A DNA stretch of 64,000 nt from UBA493 sp035655435 (GTDB taxonomy: Archaea > Iainarchaeota > Iainarchaeia > Iainarchaeales > Iainarchaeaceae): assembly GCA_035655435.1 (NCBI GenBank), contig DASRUN010000023.1:1-64000 (forward strand), read 5' to 3'. This document shows positions 51,806 through 60,785 of this stretch, piece by piece. The position numbers and the translations under genes were made by a program. Each line of letters opens with the position of its first letter. The stretch's first letter is position 1. Under the pieces are notes generated by a model. It saw nothing but the letters and a program-made list of their open reading frames with translations. It had not been told where the DNA came from and made no database searches.

Positions 51806-54406
51806 TTACGGCAAAAAGTCTTTGCTTTTGATTTTTTTGGGCAAGTATTCGTCTGCAACAAATGAAAGTGATCTGTTTGCAAGTGCCTGTTGTTCTATCC
51901 TGATTTTCATTTGGATTGCTTTTTTGAGTTCGTCCTGCCATGCCTTATTCTGGAACCATGGATAATCAAGCATTTCCTTTGCCCTTTTCACATCGCCTTC
52001 CTTCATTCTTTCCGTTACGTTCTGCAGTTTGAATTCTTCCACATCTTCCAATGTCATTCCAATGTATTTTGCATCCGGAACAGCAAGGAAATCAGAGTGC
52101 GCCGCCAACGCCATTGAACCCTGCTTTACAACGCTGTAAATGTACCATCCGTAAGGGTCACCGTCCGTGTTGTGTACGCAAATGTTATTTGCGAAGAACC
52201 TATGGGTTGAAGACATTTCAATGTCATAAACAAAGTTTTCCTCCGGCTTTACCTCGGTTATTTCTTTTATTCTTGTGAGGGTTATTTTTTGGTCCAAAAA
52301 ATTGTTTAGAACCGAAAGCCGTTCATCATCGGAATCCTTGGTTAAGCCTCTTAATTTTTCCTTGGATATTCTCGGCCACTGGAATGTTGATGGGGGTAGT
52401 TTTTTTCCAAGCTTTCCCTCGAATAATTCCCTCAACATGGGCCTGAACTGCTGTACAAACTCGTTTGGAAGGGAATCTATTTTGCCGGTTTTCCTGAACC
52501 TGTTTTTAATGTGTTTCAGTGCTCCCTTGTTTAAATCCGCCACAATTTCTTCCAGCCCCTGCAATGATTCCTTGTTTGCAATGCTGACCAAGTAAGTGAT
52601 ATTTCTGGATTGTATGCTGTATGTTTTGCGCCCGCGGTTTGTAACTAAATCCACTTCATGTGCTTCCGAGCTTTCCTTGGGGTGTTGAATAGTGGCCGGG
52701 CAGCCAAGTTGTGCGGTCAGCATTACGAGATCGTAAGCAAGTTTTTTGCTTACTGTTTTTGCCCAAAGTTCTGCCGAAGATTTGCTTTCCTTGAAATCAA
52801 CCCTTCCGTCTCCCCTGAAATATCCTTTCAGGAAAGCCTTTTTTGCGTTCGAGGGCACGTTAAAGACAATTGAAGGGATTTCTTTTTTCGTGGAACCTGT
52901 TTTTCCCATATTCCTGAAAATTCCCGCCACTATTGTATTGTTTATCGCTATTTGGGTTTCGCTCGAATGCGGATTGTTTTGTGTTGTGTCAAGTCCGAAT
53001 ACATTTTTTGCAATTTTCTTCACGTCTTCAATGTATTCCGTTTCATTGGCGTTGAAGCTGAAGAACACTTGGTAATCGTTGCAATGGCCCTCCGCCGCAT
53101 AATAACCCAAGAGTCTACAGAATTCCTCCAAATTATTTTGTTCGACAAACCTTGGAGTTTTTGTTTTTGAGTTTTTGTTTATGATCCAGTTTTCCGTGAT
53201 ATTAACTTTTTCTGTGAGTGCAAACTCCGCCAAATCAACGGTTTTCAGGCTTTCATTGTTCGGGATTTCAAGGTTTACAATGAGAAAATCCTTTTTCATA
53301 TTGATTTCGCCGGGTTTTTTTTCTAAAAATTGTTTTTTCCCGGAATCCCAGACTATGATGCTGTGCGATTTTGTTGCCTTTACACTATATCCCAATTCCG
53401 ATTTTATTTCGAACAATTCCTCTGTAATAGGGTGCCTGATAATCTGGAAAATAGGCTCTTTGTACACTTTAGTATTGTCGAAGGTGAAGGAGCTTGCCGT
53501 TGATTCCGCCCTCTCGTTTTCGAAGGGGTATTTTATTTTTATCGATGGCTTTCCATCAAACAACTCTTTTATTTTGACGTTTTTCAACAAACCGTTTTCT
53601 TCGATCGCAATTGTCTCATTTCCTTCAACGCTGAACATGTACACAGGAAGATCCGCTTCTTTTGCTATCCTGTGTATTAATCTTCTTGTTCCTCGCGCAG
53701 CCTGTCCTCCTGTGCTGATCAAAATGGCTTTGTTTTTTTTGGCAAAATCTTCTTCCACAAGCCTTTCGTACATTGCCTCTGTTTCAATTACAAGGACGTA
53801 TTCGGCGTCAACTTTTTTGATTTCAATTTCTTCAGGTTCAACTCTGCTCATGATGCTCCAGCCGCCTCTTCCAAGTTTTGCGGCGTTGAATTCGTCGTTG
53901 TTGTGTTTTCTGTCTACAAGTGTTATGTCTCCGTAAAGAGTTCCTTTTGGGTTTGCGTGCAAATTCAATTTTTCTCTTATTGTGTCAACGCTGTGTTCCA
54001 AATCAACTATGCATGCATCGCTTTCGGTTTGGTCTTCGAATGTGTTTTCCTTGCTTTTCCCGAGAGTGTGCTTTAGTTCGTAGTAAACTTCTCTGATTGA
54101 TGCGGTTTTGTTTTCGTTGAGGTAATTGTATGTTTTGGATGTAACCATCATTGTTTGCATGAATTTTTTTGCGTGACCGATGTTCAAAAAATTCCTTGAT
54201 GTTATTTTGTCTCCGAGAGTTAATACTTTTTTGTCTTCGTTGAATTCAACGTTGCTTTTTCCTCTTTGTTGTGTTGTAAAGGTTGGGTCTTTCTGTTGAT
54301 CTATATCCTTTGTAATTCCTTCGGCCATTGTTTTGAGCTTGGCTGCAATTTCCTTTGTATCAACTATTTCAGACACTATTTTTTTCGGTTTTTTTTCTTT
54401 TGACAT
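51806..54406 (-). CDS. top6A: DNA topoisomerase VI subunit A interrupted by an intein
   Basis: The 866-residue precursor consists of a 258-residue N-extein, a 488-residue intein and a 120-residue C-extein; mature Top6A would be 378 residues. The N-extein carries the catalytic tyrosine in SIREVYYEL (Tyr108/109) and the start of the Toprim domain (VLVIETEAMYERL with the metal-binding Glu). The C-extein opens TDGDPYGWYIYSVVKQGS, the DxD of Toprim. Top6 is the Spo11-like type IIB enzyme that decatenates and relaxes DNA. It overlaps top6B by one base. Confidence 0.95.
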   Translation of the reverse strand: MSKEKKPKKIVSEIVDTKEIAAKLKTMAEGITKDIDQQKDPTFTTQQRGKSNVEFNEDKKVLTLGDKITSRNFLNIGHAKKFMQTMMVTSKTYNYLNENKTASIREVYYELKHTLGKSKENTFEDQTESDACIVDLEHSVDTIREKLNLHANPKGTLYGDITLVDRKHNNDEFNAAKLGRGGWSIMSRVEPEEIEIKKVDAEYVLVIETEAMYERLVEEDFAKKNKAILISTGGQAARGTRRLIHRIAKEADLPVYMFSVEGNETIAIEENGLLKNVKIKELFDGKPSIKIKYPFENERAESTASSFTFDNTKVYKEPIFQIIRHPITEELFEIKSELGYSVKATKSHSIIVWDSGKKQFLEKKPGEINMKKDFLIVNLEIPNNESLKTVDLAEFALTEKVNITENWIINKNSKTKTPRFVEQNNLEEFCRLLGYYAAEGHCNDYQVFFSFNANETEYIEDVKKIAKNVFGLDTTQNNPHSSETQIAINNTIVAGIFRNMGKTGSTKKEIPSIVFNVPSNAKKAFLKGYFRGDGRVDFKESKSSAELWAKTVSKKLAYDLVMLTAQLGCPATIQHPKESSEAHEVDLVTNRGRKTYSIQSRNITYLVSIANKESLQGLEEIVADLNKGALKHIKNRFRKTGKIDSLPNEFVQQFRPMLRELFEGKLGKKLPPSTFQWPRISKEKLRGLTKDSDDERLSVLNNFLDQKITLTRIKEITEVKPEENFVYDIEMSSTHRFFANNICVHNTDGDPYGWYIYSVVKQGSMALAAHSDFLAVPDAKYIGMTLEDVEEFKLQNVTERMKEGDVKRAKEMLDYPWFQNKAWQDELKKAIQMKIRIEQQALANRSLSFVADEYLPKKIKSKDFLP
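52169..53632 (-). mobile_element. Intein with LAGLIDADG endonuclease inside Top6A
   Basis: Residues 259-746 of the Top6A frame form the intein. It begins with Ser1 (SVEGNETIAIEENGL), has block B TKSH (345-348), LAGLIDADG motifs LLGYYAAEGH (432-441) and FLKGYFRGDG (525-534), and ends FFANNICVHN before extein Thr. Ser1 instead of Cys1 and Thr+1 are allowed in inteins. The site separates VYMF from TDGDPYG, so the Toprim magnesium site exists only after splicing. Confidence 0.92.
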
Positions 54407-56124
54407 TATTCTTCAGCCCCCGCTTCTTCTTCCTCTTCAGCTTCTTTTTTTGCCTTCTTTTCCTTTGCTTTTTTTTCCGTGTCCTTTGATGTTTCTTCTA
54501 TTTCCTCGTGTATTTGTGCTGCCTCTTCGCTTTCTTCTTCAAGTTTTAGTTTTTCAAGCACGAGTTTTTCAAGGTTTTTTTCAATTTTTTTCTTGTCTTT
54601 TTTTGTAAGATCTCCGAGTGCGTTTGCGATTTCGGGAATAAATTTGAAGAAGAGTTCTTTTTTCATTTTCTTTTCCATTTCTCTTCTTTTTCCGGCAATA
54701 TATGCAGCGGCTTTTCTTCCGGAATCCATTAAAGCCAATCTTAGTTCTTCCATTATTTCTTCTTCATCGCTAATAGCTTGTTTTCCCGCGCTTGTGTATG
54801 GAATGTGCACTGAAATTAGGTTTACAAAAATCGTTATGGGGGAGGTTTCAAAGTTTTTTACTCCGTATCTTTTCCAGTCAATGCTTTGAACCGCTTTTGT
54901 TATTGCGCATCCGCCCGTGTCAAAGAGTAATGGGGCTCTATTTGCGAATCTCATTATTTCCATTTTTCTCTCTGTTTTTCCTTCTTCATTAAGGACTCCG
55001 GAATCCTTTCCGGCTTCTCCGCCGTATGCTATTCCGACTTCCACCTGGAATGGAAATCCTCCGCTGTAAACGCTTGCTTTTCTTGTTACAACCGATAAAA
55101 ATTCGGGCTTTACAATGCTTTCAAGGCTTTTCAGTATTCTGTCTTCGCCTATTGGTCTTAGTCCGTCTGTTCGCGGAGCAATGAAATTTATTTTTTTGAA
55201 CATTTTGACTATTTCTTCTGCCTCTTCCCAGGTTAATTGTCTCGGGTCTTTTTTGAGGTCAAAGGAAATGTGTTTTGCTATTTCTTCTATTGCTTTGTCT
55301 CCCATTCTGTCAAAGCTGTTTTTCAAAAATGTTGATGCGCTTCGGCTATCGGTGTATTTTGCAAGTGTATTCAGTTCATCAACCGTAACTCCTTTTGGAT
55401 GTGGTTGCATTTCCAATGGTTGTTTTGGAATATCATTCAATGTTCTTTTGAAAACAATTTTGTTGTTGCTCGGTTCTATAAGTGTTATTTTTGCGTGCGG
55501 GTTTGCGATTGCGGTTCTTCTTAGATATTCAAGCGGTGCTTGTTCCGAATTTACATATTTCACTCCTTTGAATTTTGCTTTGATTAGTGTTCCTTTGAAT
55601 TCTTTGTTGAGTTCCTGGAGGTTTGCAATTTTTGCCTGGTTTTTTTTCGGGTCAACTGTTATTTCTAAACTAATTGGTTTTCCCTTGTTTGTTCCTGTAA
55701 TAACTTGCGTTGCTTTTCCTGTTGTTATTTGCGCGAGCATTGTACATCCTGCAGCTCCAATTCCCTGTTGTCCGCGCATTTGCATCATTCTGTGGAATTT
55801 TGTTCCCGCCAATAATTGTCCGAGTGCTTTTCCCACGGTTTCTTTTGTTAATCCGGGGCCATTGTCTTTTACCGTTATTTCATAATATTCATTTCCAAGT
55901 TCTTTGATTTGTACTTCGATATCGGGAAGAATTTTTGCTTCTTCGCATGCATCAAGAGAATTTGTTACATATTCATGTACAATTGTTGTTAGCGCTTTTA
56001 TTTTTCCTGTTAATCCCAGCATTTGCATGTTCTTTTTGAAGAATTCAGCAACTGAATGTTCTTTGAATTCTTTTGCGATTTCTTCCGCGCCTTTCGTGGT
56101 TTCGATTTCTTCTTTTTCCGCCAT
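54406..56124 (-). CDS. top6B: DNA topoisomerase VI subunit B
   Basis: The 572-residue protein has the GHKL/Bergerat ATP-binding motifs (EYVTNSLDACEEAKI, VKDNGPGLTKETVGKALGQ and GQQGIGAAGCTM), a middle helical H2TH region, the switch lysine in the transducer domain and a helical C-terminus. ATP binding dimerises it and gates DNA transport by Top6A. The last ~60 residues are a Glu/Lys coiled tail (EEAAQIHEEIEETSKDTEKK and then a lysine/glutamate run) not usual in the family. Top6A follows with a one-base overlap. Confidence 0.95.
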   Translation of the reverse strand: MAEKEEIETTKGAEEIAKEFKEHSVAEFFKKNMQMLGLTGKIKALTTIVHEYVTNSLDACEEAKILPDIEVQIKELGNEYYEITVKDNGPGLTKETVGKALGQLLAGTKFHRMMQMRGQQGIGAAGCTMLAQITTGKATQVITGTNKGKPISLEITVDPKKNQAKIANLQELNKEFKGTLIKAKFKGVKYVNSEQAPLEYLRRTAIANPHAKITLIEPSNNKIVFKRTLNDIPKQPLEMQPHPKGVTVDELNTLAKYTDSRSASTFLKNSFDRMGDKAIEEIAKHISFDLKKDPRQLTWEEAEEIVKMFKKINFIAPRTDGLRPIGEDRILKSLESIVKPEFLSVVTRKASVYSGGFPFQVEVGIAYGGEAGKDSGVLNEEGKTERKMEIMRFANRAPLLFDTGGCAITKAVQSIDWKRYGVKNFETSPITIFVNLISVHIPYTSAGKQAISDEEEIMEELRLALMDSGRKAAAYIAGKRREMEKKMKKELFFKFIPEIANALGDLTKKDKKKIEKNLEKLVLEKLKLEEESEEAAQIHEEIEETSKDTEKKAKEKKAKKEAEEEEEAGAEE

Positions 56125-56129
56125 TTTTT

Positions 56130-56666
56130 TTACAACTCGAATTTTCCTTTTTCAAAATCTTTTTTCAAATAATCGTAAGCCATGTCGTGTGAGGCGCCCC
56201 CAAGAAGGAGGTTTATCGCTCTTATTGCTTTTTGTATTTCCTCTGGTTTTCCTATAATGCTTATTGTTTTTCCGTAAACGCTTATTTTCGTTCCGGATTC
56301 GTGCTCTATTTCGTTCCTTGCCTTTCCTTTAGCTCCTATTACCCTTCCTTTTTTTGCTGTGATGGCACTCTTATTCTTTCCCACCGTATCTCTAACATCA
56401 ATTATTTCCAATACTCTCTCGTCTTGCAAGAGCAAGAGTGCATTTTCGGGGGAAAAACCCCTTGCTATTGCCTTTGTAATCGAAAGTGCTTTAAGGTATT
56501 TGAGTACGTCCCCTTTTTGAGTTATCTCTACTTCCCCTTCTTCGCTCTCAATATCGATTTTGGTCTGAGTTTTCTTCTCAATCTGCCTTTTAACGGCTCC
56601 TTTTGGTCCAATAAGCACGCCAATCCTGTCGTGAGGCACCAAAAGAATCTCAGAGCTTTCTTCCAT
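56130..56666 (-). CDS. KH-domain protein, archaeal Dim2/Krr1 type
   Basis: The 178-residue protein has two KH modules: LLVPHDRIGVLIGPKGAVKRQIEKKT and AITAKKGRVIGAKGKARNEIEHES. Each carries the GxxG loop. Archaeal Dim2 binds the 3' end of pre-16S rRNA and stimulates Nob1, whose gene is at 319-735. It sits in the conserved archaeal order aIF1A, RIO1, KH, top6B, top6A, except that a plus-strand gene is inserted before it. Confidence 0.88.
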   Translation of the reverse strand: MEESSEILLVPHDRIGVLIGPKGAVKRQIEKKTQTKIDIESEEGEVEITQKGDVLKYLKALSITKAIARGFSPENALLLLQDERVLEIIDVRDTVGKNKSAITAKKGRVIGAKGKARNEIEHESGTKISVYGKTISIIGKPEEIQKAIRAINLLLGGASHDMAYDYLKKDFEKGKFEL

Positions 56667-56777
56667 TATTTATCATATAATAGAATCTATATATTATTAT
56701 ATATTGCTAAAATTTCGGCGAAATTACCTCAAATCGCATAGGTTAATCTTTTTAAGTAGGTCATTTGAAATCTTTTC

Positions 56778-57398
56778 ATGCCAGAACTGATTAGAAAAAG
56801 TTCTTCCGGAAAAGTCTTCCGACCTCCTCCTGGGGAGAGGTGGCGTGCAGCCAGACTTGGCAATATGGGGGTGTTGGTTCGAGAGCAGAGGCAAATAACA
56901 TTAAAAACAGCGGTTAGATTGCTTGTTCTTGAGCCTGTGGAAAGTGAACAGGAGTTTAGCGGCAAATGGCCGTCTGCCAGAGGCAAGCTTACTGAAAAAA
57001 AAATAAGGGGAATTAGAAGTAGGTTCAGGAAGAAAATTCGTGTTTTTGAAAAATTTAAAAAATATTTGGATAAAAGTTGGCTGTCAAATGTTGCAGACCC
57101 TTTTATTTTGCGATTGGAAAAAATAAATGAGCTTTACATCGTATTGGCAGAAATCGGCCCGCAAGACACTGCTGCATTTGTGAGACTTCTAAAAAACCCA
57201 TTTCTGGCAAGCCATTTTCTGAATTCTGCTCTCAAAAGTCCAAAAGAAGCAGAGAAATTAGTTTATCTAATAAAACAGGTGGGGTCTGCACGAGCTGCAA
57301 ATCTGTTTTCCGGATTCTCTAATGGCCAGAGTGCAGTTGAGCGATTCTCTAATACGGCAATTCAATCATTGATTAAAATCGCGACGAAAACAAAATAG
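56778..57398 (+). CDS. Orphan basic protein inserted between RIO1 and Dim2
   Basis: The 206-residue protein begins MPELIRKSSSGKVFRPPPGE and is helical and basic, with no signal, membrane or named domain. It lies on the plus strand inside a minus-strand translation/ribosome gene cluster, 2 bases from the RIO1 stop (convergent). Its insertion in an otherwise conserved gene order suggests a lineage-specific acquisition. Confidence 0.65.
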   Translation: MPELIRKSSSGKVFRPPPGERWRAARLGNMGVLVREQRQITLKTAVRLLVLEPVESEQEFSGKWPSARGKLTEKKIRGIRSRFRKKIRVFEKFKKYLDKSWLSNVADPFILRLEKINELYIVLAEIGPQDTAAFVRLLKNPFLASHFLNSALKSPKEAEKLVYLIKQVGSARAANLFSGFSNGQSAVERFSNTAIQSLIKIATKTK

Positions 57399-57400
57399 TT

Positions 57401-58171
57401 TCACTCCAATTCTTCTTTTCTTTTTTTCACTTCCGCGTAAAAAGAATTTTGATCTGTTTCGATTCCGTTTTTTGAAAAATAATTCGCCATGTTGAAAACA
57501 TCTCTTTCGAAAAATTCCCTTGCTTTTGGATGACTCAATAAAACCGATTGTGCGAAATCTATGAAAAACAATTTATTTTTTCTCACTAGAATATTATATT
57601 CCGAAAGATCCGCATGCACTAATCCCGCGATATAAAGTTTTGCCATGAAATCTATTGTTTGTTCTTTAAATTCTTCCAATTGTTTTTTGTTCGGCTTTTC
57701 ATCTTTCAATCTTTGTGATGGAATTTCTTTTTCTCCAATAAATTCCATTACTATTACATTTTCCTTGAATCCAAGTGGAACCGGCGTGCTTAGTTTTGCT
57801 TTGTTTGCTATGAGCATGTTTTTGTATTCTTTTCTTGTCCAAGCAAAAACCAGGTTTTTCCTGTCTTTTTTCAGATCCTGGAATCGGTTGTCATCTTTGA
57901 TGTAATCGATCATTCTCTTGAAATCGGTTGTTTCTTTTTTGAATATTTTTATTGCGCGTGTGTTTCCCGCTCCGTCGCGTGCCGCAAACACATGCGCTTC
58001 TTTTCCCGTGCTTACAATATGTTCTAGAACATCAAACATTCCTTTAGTTGCAAGGTCATGCACCGCAAGAATTGTTTGCCTGTCAAAAACCTTTTCGAAT
58101 ATTTTTCGATCCGCTTCCTGGCGAATCCTTTGCTTCAACACTTCATAATCGTGTTCGTAGAATTGATCCAT
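57401..58171 (-). CDS. rio1: RIO1-type serine/threonine kinase/ATPase
   Basis: The 256-residue protein has the RIO1 features GKEAHVFAARDGAGNTRAIKIFK (glycine loop and lysine), VPLGFKENVIVMEFIG, the catalytic loop VHADLSEYNIL (Asp, with Asn for metal) and the metal aspartate in FFIDFAQSV. RIO1 acts late in small-subunit maturation, consistent with the neighbouring Dim2 and initiation factor genes. It is about 40 bases downstream of the gene at 58210. Confidence 0.95.
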   Translation of the reverse strand: MDQFYEHDYEVLKQRIRQEADRKIFEKVFDRQTILAVHDLATKGMFDVLEHIVSTGKEAHVFAARDGAGNTRAIKIFKKETTDFKRMIDYIKDDNRFQDLKKDRKNLVFAWTRKEYKNMLIANKAKLSTPVPLGFKENVIVMEFIGEKEIPSQRLKDEKPNKKQLEEFKEQTIDFMAKLYIAGLVHADLSEYNILVRKNKLFFIDFAQSVLLSHPKAREFFERDVFNMANYFSKNGIETDQNSFYAEVKKRKEELE

Positions 58172-58209
58172 AAAAAGTATTTCAAAAAAGAGTTTATAAG
58201 AAGATTATT

Positions 58210-58617
58210 TTATTTTCGCCTTAGGTTTTTTGACACTGGGAAGCCCCCTAATGCTTCGCTGTGTTTTTCTTTTGTGAACCTGGCTTTTCGCTCTAGAAAT
58301 TCTGCAATTTTCGGTCGTTCCACACCTGTAATTTTTTTAAAACCCCTTCTTTCAAGGTCTTGGAGAATTGGGTCTCTTGCTTTTCCTGCAAGTTTATACA
58401 AAGCCCTATTTTCTAAAGCATGAATGCCCATCATTTCAGATATGCCTCCTTTGAAGGTTCTCCCATTTGCAGTTCCTGAGATTTGCCATGTAATCACATC
58501 ATTGTAATAAATTTTGTATTCTAAAACTTCTCCGTTAGAAAGTTTAACGTTTTCGGCAGATATCTTCAACCCGTCTTTTTCGAATATTATTTCTTTATTT
58601 CCCTTTTGAGGCGGCAT
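58210..58617 (-). CDS. Small basic protein of unknown function in the translation cluster
   Basis: The 135-residue protein has a beta-rich N-terminal half (IIFEKDGLKISAENVKLSNG) and a basic helical C-terminal half (RDPILQDLERRGFKKITG). No cysteine or membrane helix is present. It lies between aIF1A and RIO1, where the conserved archaeal order usually places no gene. Possibly a ribosome-associated or RNA-binding lineage-specific factor. Confidence 0.65.
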   Translation of the reverse strand: MPPQKGNKEIIFEKDGLKISAENVKLSNGEVLEYKIYYNDVITWQISGTANGRTFKGGISEMMGIHALENRALYKLAGKARDPILQDLERRGFKKITGVERPKIAEFLERKARFTKEKHSEALGGFPVSKNLRRK

Positions 58618-58647
58618 ACAAATCTTACAAATAGGTTATATATAAAT

Positions 58648-58968
58648 TTACACCGGTAATTTATCCAAATACCCTTTTCTTTTCAAATATTCAACCTGGA
58701 ATCCTATGAAGCGCCATTTGATGTCCGCTTTTATTGGCTGGAAATCCCATAATTTGATTATAACAACATCTCTTTCGCGCATCCATGCGCGTTTTTTCAT
58801 TTTTCCCGGAATTCTGCATGATCTTTCCTGTCCGTCTTCGCACAGAACTTTTATTTGGTCTCCGCCCATTATTTGTTTTACGACTCCGAACATTTCGAGT
58901 TCTTTCCTGTTCGGCAACCTGATTTTTCTTACCGCTTCCTGTTCGTTTGTTTCAACTTCTTTTGCCAA
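58648..58968 (-). CDS. eif1A: Translation initiation factor aIF1A
   Basis: The 106-residue protein has the S1/OB fold of IF1A: VRKIRLPNRKELEMFGVVKQIMGGDQIKVLCEDGQERSCRIPGKMKKRAWMRERDVVIIKLWDF. It binds the A site of the 30S subunit during initiation. It is followed by the 58210 gene and RIO1; DUF424 lies 2 bases upstream. Confidence 0.96.
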   Translation of the reverse strand: MAKEVETNEQEAVRKIRLPNRKELEMFGVVKQIMGGDQIKVLCEDGQERSCRIPGKMKKRAWMRERDVVIIKLWDFQPIKADIKWRFIGFQVEYLKRKGYLDKLPV

Positions 58969-58970
58969 AT

Positions 58971-59270
58971 TTATAACCTCAATAGTATTGCGTGTTTTAT
59001 GCCCTTGATCTTTATGACCTGTGAATCTTTTATTAACCCCTCTTTGAGTGCAACTCCAACACTTTTTTCTCCGAACAAGTTTACGCTATCAGCCTCTTTC
59101 AAAAGTTCTTTCATTTCTTTTTCTGATGTTTTTTTTCCCTTGTAAAAATCCGCATCAATTGTAACGTCGTATTTCCCTTCTTTCAAATTTTTTCCGAGAA
59201 TATTTTCATCGCAGCACGCGAGAACCTTTTGGTTTTGCATTTCATAAACTTTGCAAAAAATGTTTTCCAA
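58971..59270 (-). CDS. DUF424 family protein
   Basis: The 99-residue protein contains VYEMQNQKVLACCDENILGK, VTIDADFYKGKKTSEKEMKELL and NLFGEKSVGVALKEGLI, the DUF424 pattern. DUF424 is a small archaeal protein commonly next to aIF2-beta and aIF1A. Its function is unknown. It lies 7 bases downstream of aIF2-beta on the same strand. Confidence 0.9.
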   Translation of the reverse strand: MENIFCKVYEMQNQKVLACCDENILGKNLKEGKYDVTIDADFYKGKKTSEKEMKELLKEADSVNLFGEKSVGVALKEGLIKDSQVIKIKGIKHAILLRL

Positions 59271-59277
59271 TTAGTAT

Positions 59278-59685
59278 TCACCTGATTACCTTTACAGGCC
59301 TGAGCGCTCCGCATGCGGTGCATTTGAGCATTTTCACGCCGTTCCTGTCTATTATTTCCGTGTCGGGTTTATTGCATTCCTGGCACATTACATATTCTTT
59401 CAAATAAGCGGTGAACAATTTGTCCATCATATCCGGATAAAATTTTCCGTTGAGGATAAGCTTGTCCCCGTCGATTATTGCGGCGGTTGCGGTTTCTTTT
59501 GTTACAAATTTGTAAAAGTGCTTTTCATCCCTTTTCACGCTTTTGAGGGCTTGTGTAAAATTTTTTATTATTGTTTTCTTTCCCTGTACATTGCTCTCTA
59601 ATCTAGGCAATTCGAACCTTTCTTTGGAAACCGTTTTTTCCGGTAATGATCCATAAAGGCGCGCGAGCATTTTGTCGTATTCCAT
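59278..59685 (-). CDS. eif2b: Translation initiation factor aIF2 beta subunit
   Basis: The 135-residue protein has the aIF2-beta fold with NFTQALKSVKRDEKHFYKFVTKE and the C-terminal zinc ribbon (MCQECNKPDTEIIDRNG then LKCTACGALRPVK), with all four cysteines. It forms the aIF2 heterotrimer with alpha (21464-22237) and gamma, the latter not in the window. It heads the minus-strand translation cluster. Confidence 0.96.
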   Translation of the reverse strand: MEYDKMLARLYGSLPEKTVSKERFELPRLESNVQGKKTIIKNFTQALKSVKRDEKHFYKFVTKETATAAIIDGDKLILNGKFYPDMMDKLFTAYLKEYVMCQECNKPDTEIIDRNGVKMLKCTACGALRPVKVIR

Positions 59686-59778
59686 GAATCATTTGCGTTG
59701 TTAAAGCCTTTTAAATGAATTCCACCGCGTTTTGGACTTAGCGTAATAATTAAATATGCTCGAAACCTTGAATTAGTT

Positions 59779-60186
59779 ATGGTCAGAAAACTGAAACAAA
59801 TTAAACAGTCTCCAAGAGCGGATAATAAGCCACAGAGTTTTTTTTCCAGGCATTTATCGAGATTCAGCGGGATGCTCGGTAAAAAAGTTAGTCGGGAGAG
59901 CAGTATGGCTCACATCGAATCTTCCTATCATAAATTTATGGCTCTAATGGTGTCGGAGAATTATAATGCCGCCAAGCTTTTTGCCAGGGATTTTGGAAAC
60001 TATGAGGGCAAGGTTCATCCGGATCATGCCCTGCTTCTGGAAAAATTTGAAAAAACTCATGGGTCTTTTGAGGATCTTAACACCAATCAATTGAAATCAT
60101 TGGCTACGTTGATGGAAAAAATTCGGACAGAACATCATACTAAACAATCCAAGATTCCTTCCGGCGCAAAACTAAGAACTGCCTAA
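59779..60186 (+). CDS. Basic helical protein of unknown function
   Basis: The 135-residue protein is basic and helical, with an N-terminal segment rich in Lys, Arg and Ser (MVRKLKQIKQSPRADNKPQS), and lacks cysteine, signal and membrane segments. It is divergent from aIF2-beta and sits 14 bases upstream of the VTT-domain gene. No family is recognised. Confidence 0.6.
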   Translation: MVRKLKQIKQSPRADNKPQSFFSRHLSRFSGMLGKKVSRESSMAHIESSYHKFMALMVSENYNAAKLFARDFGNYEGKVHPDHALLLEKFEKTHGSFEDLNTNQLKSLATLMEKIRTEHHTKQSKIPSGAKLRTA

Positions 60187-60200
60187 TCCGGTTTTTATTT

Positions 60201-60785
60201 ATGAGTGAAGAGCATTCCAATTTTGATTTAGTCAGGAATGTGCTTCTCATTCTCGGTTTTTTTGTTGTTGCTTATTTTATTTCGCAGAATTATGAAGTTG
60301 TCCTTGCCCTTACCACAGGCTATGGTTTGGTTGGTTTGTTCATCGGCGCCTTGATTGCGAATGCAACAATTCTTTTTCCGCTTTTTGTTGAACCTATTTT
60401 GTTTGCGCTTGCTTCTTCACAGGCAAGTATTTATGATGCGCTACTATTGGGGTTGATCATGGGGATTGGAGCAGGTTTTGGGGAAATGAGCGGTTATCTG
60501 ATCGGTGTATTGGGTGTTTCTACAATAAAAAAACAGGGTTTGTATAAGGTTGATCAAATGGTTGATATTACAAAAAAATTGGAAAAATCAGGTATGATTT
60601 TCATTTACATCGGCGCAATAATTCCTTTTCCTTTCGATCTGATCGGAGTTACTGCCGGTCTTTTGAAATATGATTTCAAAAAATTTTTTGTTGCGGCGGT
60701 TTTGGGGAAAACAACCAGGTATATTCTGATTGCAATTGCGGGCTATTATAGTATTGGTTTGCTGAAAGCTTTTGTTGTGCATTAA
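60201..60785 (+). CDS. VTT/DedA-like small membrane protein
   Basis: The 194-residue protein has five or six hydrophobic segments. These include VGLFIGALIANATILFPLFVEPILFALAS, a glycine-rich motif (MGIGAGFGEMSGYLIG) and IPFPFDLIGVTAGLLKYDFKKFF, which match the re-entrant loop and helix pattern of the VTT/SNARE-associated family (DedA, YqjA type). Members are linked to lipid or polyprenyl-phosphate flipping. It ends 4 bases into the convergent presenilin-like gene. Confidence 0.78.
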   Translation: MSEEHSNFDLVRNVLLILGFFVVAYFISQNYEVVLALTTGYGLVGLFIGALIANATILFPLFVEPILFALASSQASIYDALLLGLIMGIGAGFGEMSGYLIGVLGVSTIKKQGLYKVDQMVDITKKLEKSGMIFIYIGAIIPFPFDLIGVTAGLLKYDFKKFFVAAVLGKTTRYILIAIAGYYSIGLLKAFVVH

